Origin: Sedimentisphaerales bacterium
GTDB taxonomy: Bacteria; Planctomycetota; Phycisphaerae; Sedimentisphaerales; SM23-30
Length of the DNA stretch: 6,256 bases
NCBI GenBank assembly: GCA_030640865.1
Contig: DAOWIP010000262.1
Span: 1-6,256, forward strand
Direction of reading: 5' to 3'
Each line of letters begins with the position of its first letter. The stretch's first letter is position 1. Of the stretch, positions 6,025-6,256 are shown in pieces. The position numbers and the translations under genes are program-made. Under the pieces are notes generated by a model, which saw only the letters and a list, made by a program, of their open reading frames with translations, searched no databases and was not told the DNA's origin.

Positions 6025-6190
6025 AAAGGTTACAGAACAAGTGGGGGCTGCGCCGGTTATAGGGATTTCAGAGACTCGTCTTGTGAGGGCAACACCACGA
6101 TATGCCCGACATAACAACGATATACTAACTCCGGATAGATAAAGAAGTTAGGAAAAGACCGTGATGTTGTTTTCCTGAAACAAATTTGCT

Positions 6191-6219
6191 TTGTCTTCAG
6201 TAGAGTGAACGTATAAAAT
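6191..6219 (+). promoter_or_regulatory. Candidate promoter for a rightward gene beyond the window
   Basis: TTGTCT (6191-6196, four of six) and TAAAAT (6214-6219, five of six) are 17 bases apart. The -10 box is the same TAAAAT as in the promoter at 3094-3122. A ribosome binding site follows at 6237, which supports the direction. Confidence 0.35.
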
Positions 6220-6236
6220 ATTCCCGTGTCGGACAG

Positions 6237-6242
6237 AAGGAG
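6237..6242 (+). promoter_or_regulatory. Ribosome binding site of the next rightward gene
   Basis: AAGGAG sits 14 bases from the window end. A TTG at 6247 is one possible start, and the final bases AT would make an ATG if the next base is G. The gene itself is outside the window, so nothing can be said about its product. Confidence 0.4.
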
Positions 6243-6256
6243 ATTATTGATATTAT

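Larger units (their letters stand above)
5887..6256. other. Non-coding region between PEP-CTERM gene and a probable next gene
   Basis: These 370 bases hold no convincing coding sequence. The left part is the leader of the minus-strand PEP-CTERM mRNA with a structured element. The right part appears to be the start region of a rightward gene beyond the window. A nine-base direct repeat TTCCTGAAA occurs at 6012-6020 and 6172-6180, and a six-base inverted repeat CTAACT/AGTTAG at 6125-6151. The region therefore seems to be a back-to-back promoter region. Confidence 0.55.

Noticed and set aside
5887..6117. N-terminal extension of the PEP-CTERM protein to 6117
   Set aside because: The extra 77 residues have no domain character, and the ribosome binding site at 5897-5902 and the signal peptide place the start at 5886.
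1..6256. CRISPR arrays, tRNA or rRNA genes, insertion sequences
   Set aside because: No regularly spaced short repeats, cloverleaf-like sequence, transposase frame or terminal inverted repeats were seen on either strand; the only large repeat is the coding duplication in the M14-like gene.

Overview
The window looks like a piece of a Planctomycetota chromosome (Phycisphaerae or Sedimentisphaerales-like); Lentisphaerota or Verrucomicrobiota are possible alternatives. This is inferred from gene content: a Tat-exported Gfo/Idh/MocA oxidoreductase, a stand-alone UroD/MtaA-type methyltransferase, a sodium:solute symporter and a PEP-CTERM (exosortase-sorted) surface protein occur together often in that group. 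There is no rRNA or other direct taxonomic marker.

Layout. Positions 1-623 hold the C-terminal part of a sodium:solute symporter (SSS family), cut by the window edge. After 22 bases comes a UroD/MtaA-family protein (646-1671) with a His-x-Cys...Cys zinc site. After a 112-base gap with a T-rich tract comes a Tat-signal Gfo/Idh/MocA oxidoreductase (1784-3091). These three genes read rightward and plausibly form one uptake and catabolism module: import of a small solute, methyl or one-carbon handling in the cytosol, and oxidation or reduction of a sugar-like compound outside the inner membrane. The substrate cannot be read from the sequence.

A strong sigma-70-type promoter (3094-3122) overlaps the end of that module and starts a separate unit: a secreted protein of 602 residues (3206-5014) made of two tandem copies of an M14-like zinc carboxypeptidase domain. 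Both copies keep the metal ligands and other M14 signature residues. The copies share stretches of near-identical DNA at a constant 861-base offset, so the gene contains a large in-frame duplication. The second copy has gained a cluster of cysteines next to its zinc site.

Facing it on the minus strand is a 224-residue PEP-CTERM protein (5212-5886) with its own good ribosome binding site and a clear intrinsic terminator (5074-5113) that works only for the minus strand. Its ectodomain has a Phe-Cys and a Leu-Gln-x-x-Ile-Trp motif that resemble the Cys/Gln pair of thioester-forming surface adhesins.

The right end (5887-6256) is non-coding. It holds the PEP-CTERM leader, a compact structured element with partial resemblance to a c-di-GMP-I (GEMM) aptamer, a candidate rightward promoter, and a ribosome binding site at the very edge that points to another rightward gene beginning just outside the window. 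No tRNA, rRNA, CRISPR array or mobile element was seen.
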